DNA of 64,000 nucleotides from Epichloe hybrida (Eukaryota; Ascomycota; Sordariomycetes; Hypocreales; Clavicipitaceae): contig JAFEKR010000002.1 in NCBI GenBank assembly GCA_019022495.1, positions 4,340,001 to 4,404,000 of the forward strand, given 5' to 3'. A program made the position numbers and the translations under genes. Each line of letters opens with the position of its first letter. Within the stretch, counting starts at the first letter, position 1. Below the pieces are notes generated by a model. It was not told the DNA's origin, searched no databases, and was given only the letters and a program-made list of their open reading frames with translations. Below are positions 24,000 to 33,215 of this stretch, piece by piece.

Positions 24000-24534
24000 A
24001 TGGCCAAGGAAGATGCTCAGGATCCCGGCGCGGCGCAGCCCGTAGATGACGATGAGCCGGATGAGTGGTGAGTGGTTTTTTTTTTTTTTTTTTGTTGTCG
24101 GTACCGTCAAACCACCGACGCTAAGCCGTGGGATGGGATGAGGATGAGTCAAGGTTCCCAGGGAATGCACAGACTGACGCTGGTAGTCGCATAGGGACAA
24201 GAGGATATTCAGCACTGGCTGCGCGGGTGAGTTTTCTTCATGATTTGCACAGCGTCTTTTGTCATCTTTTGTCGTCTTTTGTCGGCCGACAGAGTCTGAC
24301 GCATCATGTTGGGACAACAGATGAGAACGAGAAGATGACGGACTGCTACTTTGAGAAGAAGGATTGGAGAGCGTGCGCAGCCGAGGTAGGTCCTTGTCTT
24401 TTATTTCCATCTTTATGCTTCATTGATATAAGACAGCTGGTTGACGAGGAATTTCCCACCCGCAGATGGAAGAGTTCAAGCAGTGTTGGAAGAGTCATGG
24501 GAACGACCAGCGCACGTCTACCAAAGATGCGTGA
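24000..24534 (+). CDS. coa4: COA4-type twin Cx9C mitochondrial protein (cytochrome oxidase assembly)
   Basis: Four small exons (24000-24067, 24195-24226, 24321-24385, 24466-24534) give 77 residues. Each splice preserves the frame. The product has an acidic start (DDDEPDEWDKRIF) and a CHCH fold: Cys32-x9-Cys42 and Cys52-x9-Cys62, within GCADENEKMTDCYFEKKDW and RACAAEMEEFKQCWKSHG. Twin Cx9C proteins are folded in the intermembrane space by Mia40. The pattern with KKDWRAC is that of COA4/CHCHD8, needed for assembly of cytochrome c oxidase. Intron 1 holds an 18-base T tract. No single exon is long enough to stand out, so automated prediction may miss this gene. Family call is good; assignment to COA4 rather than a related CMC protein is likely. 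Confidence 0.87.
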
Positions 24535-24850
24535 CTTGTCCGACTCTCGCACGGCACCATCCCCCCTTTGTATAAAATTAATATCCACGTCAGTTGAACT
24601 ACCTTGTTCACCCTCTATTCTTCGTGTCCTTTGTTGTAAAAAAAAAAATTTGTTTCAACGAAACCCCACTCACGTGCCCGTATGTATCGCTCCGTCTCTG
24701 TACCTTGTGTGGGTCCTCATCATGTCCCCATTGAATTGAAAAGTTGCCCAAGACGCCGCCCCCGAGCTCGATTCTTCCTATTCTCGACCCCGTCTTCGCC
24801 TTCACCGTACACACGCGACAAGAGCTCGCCCCTTCACCTTCCCCCACGCC

Positions 24851-25778
24851 ATGCTCCTCTCCAGACGAGCCGTCTCGGCAGCCGGCCGAGTCGTGCCTCG
24901 AACACGAACCCCCCCCACCGTCGCCCGTTTCTATTCCGCAGAGGCAGCATCCCCATCCCAGGCGACGCCGACGTCTTCAGCAACAAGCTCCAAATGGGCA
25001 AGGCCCAGCCCTGCCTCGGCCGCCCGCGGCGCCAGCACGAAATCATCCATCGTCCCCGAAGCACCAGCCGCGTACGAACCCAAGACAATCGCCCACCAGG
25101 CCCGCGACGCCTCGCAGCCCGGAGACGCCGCCTCCGTCGTCGACTGGGCAAACAGCTTCCACGGGATATCGTCCAGGCCCGTCTCGGAAGAGCAGTTCAA
25201 GGTCCTCATGGCGCCCCTCCCTCTCAAGGACATTGAAGTCAAGCCCGACGGAGTCATCTACCTGCCCGAGATCAAGTACCGACGGAGACTGAACGAGGCC
25301 TTCGGCCCCATGGGCTGGGGCATGATTCCCAAGGCCGACTCAGTCGTGGGCAATGCCATTGTGACGAGAGAATACGCTCTCGTAGCGGATGGAAGGTGAG
25401 TCGTTTTGAGGTCATTGGAGACAACGAAAGATTGGAACAGGACCCGAGGTTTCGCTAAACAAAAAACTTTCAACCCCGCGCTGGGGGCTTTTTTCATCAC
25501 TTTGCAGATTCGTCTCCCAGGCCCAGGGTGAAAACTCGTACTTCTCACCAGATCAGCTGCCCTCCGCCGTGGAAGGGTGCAAATCCAACGCCCTAATGCG
25601 ATGCTGCAAGGATCTGGGCATCGGCTCGGAGCTGTGGGACCCCCATTTTGTTCGGTGGTTCAAGAAGGCGCATATGGAGGAGGCGTGGGTCGAGCATACG
25701 ACGACCAAGAAGAAGAGGACGTTTTGGTACAAGAAGGGGGAGGTGGAGGTTGCGTACCCTTGGAAACTGGTCAAGTAG
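24851..25778 (+). CDS. mgm101: MGM101, mitochondrial genome maintenance protein
   Basis: Exon 1 (24851-25395) and exon 2 (25508-25778) give 271 residues, joined at VADGR|FVSQAQGE. The first 25 residues (MLLSRRAVSAAGRVVPRTRTPP) are a mitochondrial targeting sequence, followed by a Ser/Pro/Ala-rich linker. The conserved core starts near residue 95 (VDWANSFHGISSRPVSEEQFKVL) and continues through DIEVKPDGVIYLPEIKYRRRLNEAFGPMGWGM, REYALVADGR, GCKSNALMRCCKDLGIGSELWDPHF and FWYKKGEVEVAYPWKLVK. Mgm101 is a Rad52-like single-strand annealing protein of mitochondrial nucleoids, required for mtDNA repair and upkeep. All expected blocks are present. It lies 316 bp downstream of COA4 on the same strand; that gap shows no other feature. 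Confidence 0.96.
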
Positions 25779-26179
25779 AGGGGTGTTTTTTTTTTTTTTT
25801 CGCCGGATGACTAAAGTGGGTGCCTTGTTGGATTGTACCAAACGAGGTTTTGTAAGATACTCGAGAGCATGCAGTTGTGTTCTGTTGTGCAGTGTACTGC
25901 AGGGGCGACAAATTCTCCGTTTGTGGTAGGGGCATGGACTATTAATACACGGCGGCAAAGCCTGCCATGCTGCTTGGCTTGACCAAGAGACCCATCCCGG
26001 GGCAATCAAGATTCAAGACGGGGAGGTTTGATCGTGTGCGAGCGTGTCGTGTTTATGGAGTGACTCTAGCCACACGCAACAGACAACATGGAGAAGAAGC
26101 CGTGGCCTCGTATAGAATTCTACGCGAATTGTTCCGAACTCCTTCCCTAACCCGTTCAGTGCAATGCAAGTTGAGATTC
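25779..26179. other. Intergenic between convergent genes
   Basis: A T tract (25786-25800) lies just past the MGM101 stop codon. Nothing else was recognised in these 401 bases. Confidence 0.55.
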
Positions 26180-27382
26180 CTAATCCTGTCTTGGCCCGAC
26201 ACCACCACTGCCTTCTGCGCCGGTGCCCCATCCCCACGGCATCCAGGACCCCCCCCCTCCTCCCGCGCCAGACGATGCATGTCGACGACGCAGATTCGCG
26301 TCGTCCTCGGCTCCGCTCTCGGCTTCGACCTTCTCAAAGTCTGTTTCGCTGCGGCTCTTGCTCAGCCCACTGGGCGGTCTCTGCGCGACGGGTTCCTCGC
26401 CGTCAACAGCATCGGCATCACCGCCATCGCGCTGTATCTGTATCTGCTGCGCCTCCCGGTCCAGGGCGCCGAGAACAATGTTGAGACGCTCGCGCTGCGC
26501 AGCGATGAAGCTGATCCTCTCCGCCGAGCCTCGCAGATGAGGGGGTATGAGCGTGCCCGAGTCGCTCACGTTTGTCCCCCAGGAGCCACCCGCCGGGCCG
26601 CCGGCGCTGGTGGCCGCAGAGACGGCCTTCGCCAACAAGCTGTAGAACTCGTTGCCGGTGTTGGCGGCGCCGGCCCATCGCGCCGTCGGGACACTGAACC
26701 GGGCGAGGAGCGACTGCGTGTAGCCCTGGGGCGGCCCGTTGGACGCAGCCTCGGCGGGCGTGGTGGGATCTTGTTCCGAGGGAGGGAGATTCAGCACCTT
26801 CGTCCTGAGGTAGTCGATGGCCCGCCTGAAGTAGGTCATGCCGGCGGCCTTGAGACGGTCGTGGGCGCTGGCGATGAAGTCGTCGATGGTGTTTTCATTG
26901 TCCTGGAGGAAGGGGTGCACTTTTTCCTCGTACAGCGCGCGCGCGCCTTGTGTCTGTGGCAGAATGAGGTAGAGGAAGAAGAGGAGGCGAACGTAGCCGT
27001 AAAAGGGGATCCTATCGTTTGAAAACAAGATTTAGTTTTTTTTTTTTTTTCCCCGCTGTCAGTGAGTTTGCCATGTCGTCGAAAAACGGGAACTGACCAG
27101 AAGAGGATGAAAGAGAGCCACGACTCAACGAGCAGACAGATGCTGAAAACAACCCAGTACATGAGCCATGGGGTCAACTGAGTGGGATCCGACGTCTTCA
27201 GAGCCTTGTATGAAGCGAAAATCGGGAAGAGAAAGGACGCGATGGAGCTGTTGGGCATGGAAAGTCTTGGCATTAGCACGCGACGCGCGAACCCGGGCCA
27301 GCGGGCACGAAATACCCCGGTGACGGCATGCAGATGGGATATATTGGACATACGATAAAAGCATGGCAAAGAGGTCGAACAT
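26180..27382 (-). CDS. REEP/HVA22/Yop1-family ER-shaping membrane protein with long C-terminal tail
   Basis: Three exons (27382-27354, 27247-27098, 27011-26180) give 336 residues. The first 110 residues are a TB2/DP1/HVA22 domain: MFDLFAMLLSSIASFLFPIFASYKALKT, TPWLMYWVVFSICLLVESWLSFILFW, IPFYGYVRLLFFLYLILPQTQGARALYEEKVHPFL. Its hydrophobic hairpins wedge into the ER membrane and create curvature, as in Yop1 and REEPs. Yop1 ends soon after this domain, but here a tail of over 200 residues follows, with amphipathic segments, then a polar Gly/Ser-rich end with an acidic SRSETDFEKVEAESGAEDD patch. The family assignment is strong. Whether it is a Yop1 orthologue or a longer paralogue is open; length favours a paralogue. 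Confidence 0.9.
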
Positions 27383-28180
27383 GGTGGCGGGCGCCGACGT
27401 CGAGGCCTGCCTGTGGCCCCGGGACTATGCAAGGTGAAGGAGTGATGGGGGTCGAGAATAGATAGCCTCTGGGCGGCGCAGAGGTAGAAGTCCAGGAATA
27501 CACGACGGGTTGTATGGGTTGGTATGGGTTGGTATGGGGAAGCGATACTTTATAAAGAGAGCGGGAAGAGGAATCGCCTTGAGGCTTCGTCGGGCGTGCT
27601 TGTCGGGCGTCTGTGTGATGGATGCGCCGCGTGGTGGGCTGGAGGGGTCCGTCCCAGCGACTCGTGACGCTGACGGTGACGCTGACGGTGACGGATACGG
27701 ACGCAGGGAGGCGGACGCAGGCCCCGCCTGTAAGGCGGAGCGACTGGCAGTACATATCCAGCACGTCGGCTCTTGTTTTGTGCAGTTTTGTGCAGCAACA
27801 ATGCGGCAATGCAGCAGCAATGGAGATGCAGGTCCTGCAGGTCCTGGACGGACTTCTTTCGTGCTTCTACCTACCGAGCACGCATGTACGGATTACAGCA
27901 GCCATGATGAGTGTGGTGTACGAGTCTTTGTTTGTCCATGTCTCCCCTTCCTCCCCTTTGGGACGCCGAGTGGCTTTGCTTCAAGCAAAAGGCGCTCGTG
28001 TGACCAGCCGTAATGATCAAAACTACAACTGAGCCGAAGTAGCCGGTGAAACGTCCATTACAAACGCCACATGACTTCGAAACAGGGCAGGCATATTGAC
28101 ATCCCACACTCGGTACATCCACATCTAGTCTACATTTACTCTACATCGATATCCAGCGTAACAAGACAACCATTGAGAGT
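27383..28180. other. Intergenic: REEP gene promoter and TXNDC17-like 3' flank
   Basis: No gene is supported in these 798 bases. The part next to 27,383 should be the promoter of the REEP gene. A 12-base tandem repeat is listed separately. Confidence 0.5.
27664..27694. repeat. Tandem repeat of GTGACGCTGACG
   Basis: About two and a half copies of a 12-base unit, upstream of the REEP gene. A shorter repeat (GGTTGGTATG) lies at about 27518-27538. Confidence 0.85.
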
Positions 28181-28681
28181 CTAGTTCAAAAACGCGTGAA
28201 GCGCCTGCACATCCATGATGCCATTCTCATCCAACCGCGCCGTCTCAACCACCTCGCCATTTACCCGCTGAAATCTAGCCAGCGTAGGAACAGCATGCAC
28301 ATTCCAGTTCTTGCGGTACACATTGTCCGGGTCTGTCCATCTGCCAAGTGAACGTCAGAAGAGCGAAGAGCAAAACAGCAATGAGTATCTCTTTTTTTTC
28401 TTCCTCCCCTTTTCCCCCCTTCCTGCGCAAGGGTTTGCCGCGACTCCCAACACTCACTCTGGCCGCTGTCCGACTTCCACCACGTTCAGCGTATGCGATG
28501 ACTGTCCCTCAAAAGCGGCCACGACGTGTGGCCACGACGCGCGAACGTCGGGACACCACGGCTGCTTGGTCTCGGGGTCTTCGGACGAGATGAAGATGAT
28601 AAAGGTCCTGGCGTTGGCGTCGGGCGGCACGTCGAGATGCTTTGCGGAGCTAGGGACGGCGAAGTCCCTGGAGATGGGCAT
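28181..28681 (-). CDS. TXNDC17-like thioredoxin-fold protein with WCPDV active-site motif
   Basis: Exon 1 (28681-28458) and exon 2 (28340-28181) give 127 residues, joined at QRPE|WTDPDN across a 117-bp intron. The layout is that of the TXNDC17/TRP14 family (DUF953): FIIFISSEDPETKQPWCPDV near 27-46, then VVEVGQRPEWTDPDNVYRKNW and VHAVPTLARF with the cis-Pro loop. In the human protein the motif is WCPDC; here the second cysteine is Val46, so a dithiol exchange by both cysteines is not possible. As I recall, other filamentous fungi also have WCPDV, so this may be a lineage trait and not decay. A cytosolic role as a one-cysteine redox or binding protein is an inference. Confidence 0.86.
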
Positions 28682-29115
28682 TTTCGGACCGTTGTGTTCG
28701 ATGGGCGTGGTTTATGATTTGTAGGAAGAAACTTGTCTTTGTGTCGTTCGTTGACTGACGTTTTCCAACTAACCCTGACCTGACCCTTGTGGGCCGTTGT
28801 TGTGGGGTACCGGCCTTTTTTTTTTTTTTTTTTTTTTTCATTTTACACATCATCGCGTTGGCTTCGTTGTAGAGCTCACGGGATGTGAAAGAGTCCGACT
28901 TGCCCACTCGGTGTTTGGGGCAAAGGCATGATTCCATTCGCATGCATGGCAAAACTTGGAGATGAAGTAGATCCGCGTAGTGCAGTAGCTACTGGAACAC
29001 AACTCGGACCAAGTACACCGCATGCACTCACCAAGACGGCATCCTCTCCTGGGGAAGATGAAAGAAGGAAGAAAACCTAGTTCGCAGGCCAGGCCACAAC
29101 TCCTTGGCAATATCA
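28682..29115. other. Intergenic with long poly-T tract
   Basis: A T tract of about 22 bases lies at 28816-28838. The part next to 28,682 should hold the promoter of the TXNDC17-like gene. No gene is seen. Confidence 0.5.
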
Positions 29116-29765
29116 TTCACCAGCTTCAGCTTGGCAAAACATCTTGTCCTCGGTCATGCCATCCGCGCCGACGGTCACGCTCGCAAACCCACACTGCGGA
29201 CTCACGCCAATGTTGGCCATGACCTCGTCAACACTTCGGCCCTGGCTAGCCCTATGCAATGATCTCGGCCGCCTCCAAGACGCAGGAAGCGAAGGGGCTC
29301 GAAGCCGCCCGAGCGCGGGTCGTCGTACTCGAGGAAAGAAGGTGTCGTAGTTGAGGGTGGCGAAGAAGCGCTGGGCAATCTTTTCGTAGGACCCGTCGCT
29401 GAAGTGCATTGACGTTAAAAAAGTTTCCTGCCACTCGTCAACAAGGGGAGATGCTTGGATGCTGGAGTGCTGGGATGCTGGGATGGGATTGCTGGGGTAG
29501 TGCGTGATAAACAGGACATTGAAAATGAATATTAAGAAAAAAGCCTCACCACGGCAGACGTGCAGCCCAACATGCACATCAGCAGGCCCATCAACAATAC
29601 AATCATTGTGCGCCTTTCATATACACGTCGAACAGCTCATCGGGATCAATGCCCTCGGCCCGCAACGACGTGCCCGGCGCGAGGCGGAGATGGTGCCGGT
29701 TTCGGCCTCGCTCTGGAGACTGGAAAGGGATGATGGGCGGATGAGGGAGCCGATGTGAATGCATT
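29116..29765 (-). pseudogene. Decayed MetE-like (cobalamin-independent methionine synthase C-terminal family) gene
   Basis: Pieces of one protein family appear in the right order on the minus strand but in different frames. They are: HIGSLIRPSSLSSLQSEAETGTIS, AEGIDPDELFDVYMKGAQ followed by a stop, VHVGLHVCRGE, HFSDGSYEKIAQRFFATLNYDTFF, then after a shift LEYDDPRSGGFEPLRFL, then in another frame VLEAAEIIA and a stop, then GRSVDEVMANIGVSPQCGFASV and MTEDKMF. Intact relatives of about 380 residues share the fold of the MetE catalytic domain and are common in fungi; their substrate is usually not known. At least three frame changes and two stops are present, and the segment between the EYD block and the AAEIIA block is missing. 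Sequencing error cannot explain this many changes. The base changes are not RIP-like, so decay was by ordinary mutation. Confidence 0.85.
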
Positions 29766-31831
29766 GTGCTTGCATTGTGCTGGACACGGTGGTGCGAGAA
29801 GACGATTGCGCAGGCTAGGAAGTGAAGGGGCTCATGAAGACAAGGGGTGCAGACAAGAGAACATGAGATAGTTGAGGAAACAGTTGAGAAAACAATCGAG
29901 GGGAGGGGGGGAAGGGTCAGTCCATTCAGTAGTCATCAACAAGGGCCCAGAATCTCCCTCTCATCCAATCTCCCCTTTCAGCTCCCTCACAAAGTCTACC
30001 TTGAACGTCAATAAAACAAGCAAGATTGTACATTGGCAACGTCTCACCCCATAACATGGCATGCATCTGTAATCCGTATGAACACGCAAAACGCGTCGCA
30101 TGCCAGACACGGATGAGGGACCGGTGAGCCGGGGATGCGTCCGGGCCAGGGAACCAATGAGATGGACATGTCGGTGGTCTGGAAGGTACATGTATTGTTC
30201 ATCTTGCCAAATTTGCTGCCGCTGCTGCTATTGTTGTTGTCTCCTCGTTGTTGCAAGTTGTCGACGCATGTTGCGTCGCAGGTAACTTGCTCATACGACT
30301 CCGTAAGTCCGTAGAAGCGGCGATAACAGCAACACACAAGTAATCTATCCCAGCCGCCTCCATAGTGCACACTACTGGCTTATCTGTAAAAAAGAGCAGC
30401 AAAAAATTCAAATGCATTCCTTTTTAATGCTGCATCGCCTCTTCCTATTACACAGGCTCTCGCTCGCACAAGTATAATTCGGGCTGGATGCGAAAGCTAC
30501 CCTACATCTTCATTCGCTTATTATTATGCAGGAAGCATGCCAACGCGTGTCTCAGCTCCTCATCAGCGGCCCGCCGGCAGGCGCTGCCCTCTAGCTTCTC
30601 TTCCTTCCCGAAAGCTGCCCTCGAGCTTGGATCCACACGATTTATGGTGAAACTTGCCTCCTTCACGTTGACCTCCTTCACGTTGACCTCCGCCCAGCAT
30701 TGTCTTGCATTGTCTTGCATTGTCTTGCATTGTCCTCAACTGTGTTGCTGTAGCGCCAGCTGCCCCTCGACCTCGCCGCGGCACGTCTACTACGATAATC
30801 GCCCCAATGTGACAATTTCCCCAGATAATCCTGCATCGTCGTAACGATGCAGCCAACTCGTGCGGAGCGCCTATTCGTTGGTTGGATTCGCGTGCCGAAG
30901 CCCATGTTGTGAGATTGGCCTGTGGCTCCTCGCTTCGTCGCTCCGGGCCTCGCATTCGCCAAGTAAACAAAACATCTTACCGGAAGCGGTGAATCATTGT
31001 GAATAAGTCTACACAGCCCTGAGACATCGGGAACGATCCCGTCGAGGTTCGTCCTACGGAATAGTAATTCACAGACGGATCCGAAGCCATCGAGGGCTGT
31101 GTGTCATCTGGGCAATGCGAATCCATAACGACTTGCTGATAACAAATGACAAACTTCCCGCTAAGGACAGAGAAAGATTCTCATATCAGAGCCAGTCGAT
31201 GCGGACATCAAGAATTTGTCCTCAACCCAGTCGGTGTTGCCCGAGTCTTTCCTCGCACATGCTTGTGGGCACACATATGTTGGCATTCCTTTCAACTTCA
31301 CCAACAGCCATGCTGGCCGACAACCTGTCGCGTTCAATGCCATATTGAACTTGCAAATGTCCACCACCGAGCAGCCTCCTCCCAGGCCCTCCTGGCGCTA
31401 GCACTTGCAGATATCCACATCCGCTTTGTCTTGGATATTGGCTGCTGCGCGATGAGACACAACACTGATAGCTTCGTCCCAAAGAGGAAACAACAGCATT
31501 CTTGACAAAGGCAGAGGCTTGCCAAGTTGCCCACACATCACGCTGTAGCCTTCGTCGACATGGCATGCAAAAATCGGTCCACTAGGGGAGGCATACATTC
31601 GAGACCACAATATTGAGTCGTCGCCAATGCCGCACCACAATCTGTTGATCTGGGACGCGTCTCTGCTTTGTTGCTTCGTACATATATAACCTTCGAAACT
31701 ATCGCTCCATCTTGGTGATTTTATTCCCGTCATCATCATCACTCAACAAAGCCTCGATTTCACTCACTAATCAGCCCCGAGAGCTTCAGTCATTCGTTCA
31801 TTACTTGCCTTCTTGCCTATCTTATCCAAAC
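29766..31831. other. Long intergenic region (2.07 kb) with short tandem repeats
   Basis: No coding region was recognised on either strand. The right part should be the promoter and leader of the wall-protein gene; a TATA-like CATATATAAC lies at about 31679-31689. Short tandem repeats are listed separately. Confidence 0.5.
30656..30735. repeat. Two adjacent short tandem repeats
   Basis: The first (30656-30691) is two copies of a 15-base unit, TCCTTCACGTTGACC. The second (30698-30735) is about three and a half copies of the 10-base unit TGTCTTGCAT. They are only seven bases apart, between genes. Confidence 0.9.
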
Positions 31832-33215
31832 ATGCGTTTTGCAATCATCGCGGCCGCTGGCGCAGCCAATCTGGCCATGGCCCAGTACAGCAACTCAACT
31901 GGCCCAACCCTGCCAGAGAGGGCCGGAGACTTCAAGTTGTTTGGCTGTGCCACCTCCTCCTCTGGCTTCTCTGGTTTCCAGAAGGTTGCTACCACCGACA
32001 ACATGAGCATCGACATGTGCGCAGCCAGCTGCCCTACCAAGTATATGGGCGTCGTTGGAAAGTGAGTTTGAGAGAGAACATGTGACCCAAACAGACAACG
32101 GACTAGACTAACTGATTTTAAGGGACTGCATCTGCGGTGATGACATCCAGGCTGCCATGGCCATGAAGGTTGACAACACGAGATGCAATGCTCCTTGCCC
32201 TGGCAACAAGGCTCAGGCCTGCGGCTCGACCGGCGGCATGCAGCGTCGCCAGCCTGCTTCTCCCGACAGCCCTGTTTCCGTGTATGAGCGTGTAAACAAC
32301 GACAACGGCTCTGGGTCCAAGACTGTCACCAGGACTGCCACCAGCACCCAGATCCAGACCATTACCTCATGCCCTCCATCCGTCACCAACTGCCCCGTTG
32401 GTTCCAAGACCACCAAGATCTCGACTTACCCCACCACCGAGTGCGAGCAGCCCCAGGGTTGGGTTGAATGGCACAAGAAGAAGATCGTCTGCTATGGTGA
32501 CCACTGTGGCCCCGAGATTCCTTGCAAGGCTGGCGAACAGAAGTACCGTGTCATCTGCGAAGGCGACCACTGCCGAACTGAGGTTTCCAACACTGACGAG
32601 TGGAACAAGCTCGTCATCTGCAAGGGCACTGACTGCAAGTATGCCGAGTGCAAGGGCGACGAGTGCAAACAGAAGAAGATTGTCTGCTTCAACGGCAAGT
32701 GCACTTACGAGAAGTGCATTGGCTCCGAATGCGAGAAGAAGTATGTCTGCCAGGGTGACGAGTGCAAGCACGAGAAGTGTGCCGGCGAGGACTGCTACAA
32801 GAAGATCATATGCGACGCCAACGGCCAGGACTGCAAGACGGCTACTCCTCCCACCGGGCCTGCTGCTCCTCCCAACGGCCTTGCTGCTCCTCCCAACGGC
32901 CCTGTTGCGCCTCCCACCGGGCCTGCTGCTCCTCCCAACGGCCTTGCTGCTCCTCCCACCGGACCTGCTGCGCCTCCCACCGGACCTGCTGCGCCTCCTT
33001 GCAATGGCGACGACTGCAAGTATGCTCAACCACCAGCCAAGCCCGCTCCTGGCTGCGAGGGTGACGACTGCAACAACTCCCAGTCACCTAAGACTGCTCC
33101 TTCTGGAGCCATGCCAAACCCCAACAACCCCACTGGACCTCCGGTCGTTGCTGGTGCTGGTAGCATTGCCGCCAACATCCTTGGTGCCGCCGCCGGTCTT
33201 TTCTTCCTCTTGTAA
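31832..33215 (+). CDS. WSC-domain GPI-anchored wall protein with CxGxxC and AAPPTGP repeats
   Basis: Exon 1 (31832-32061) and exon 2 (32123-33215) give 440 residues. A signal peptide covers residues 1-17. A WSC domain spans about 31-115 (FGCATSSSGFSGFQ, DMCAASCPTKYMGVVGKDCICG, CNAPCPGNKAQACG), the carbohydrate-binding module of yeast wall-stress sensors. A Ser/Thr-rich linker follows. Residues 180-310 carry about ten short cysteine modules of the form C-x-G-x-x-C (CYGDHC, CEGDHC, CKGTDC, CKGDEC, CFNGKC, CIGSEC, CQGDEC, CAGEDC). Next are seven heptads AAPP(T/N)G(P/L), near residues 317-370. The hydrophobic tail AGAGSIAANILGAAAGLFFLL is a GPI-anchor signal, not a sensor-type helix with cytosolic tail. 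It should sit on the cell surface; the ligand is not known. Confidence 0.9.
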
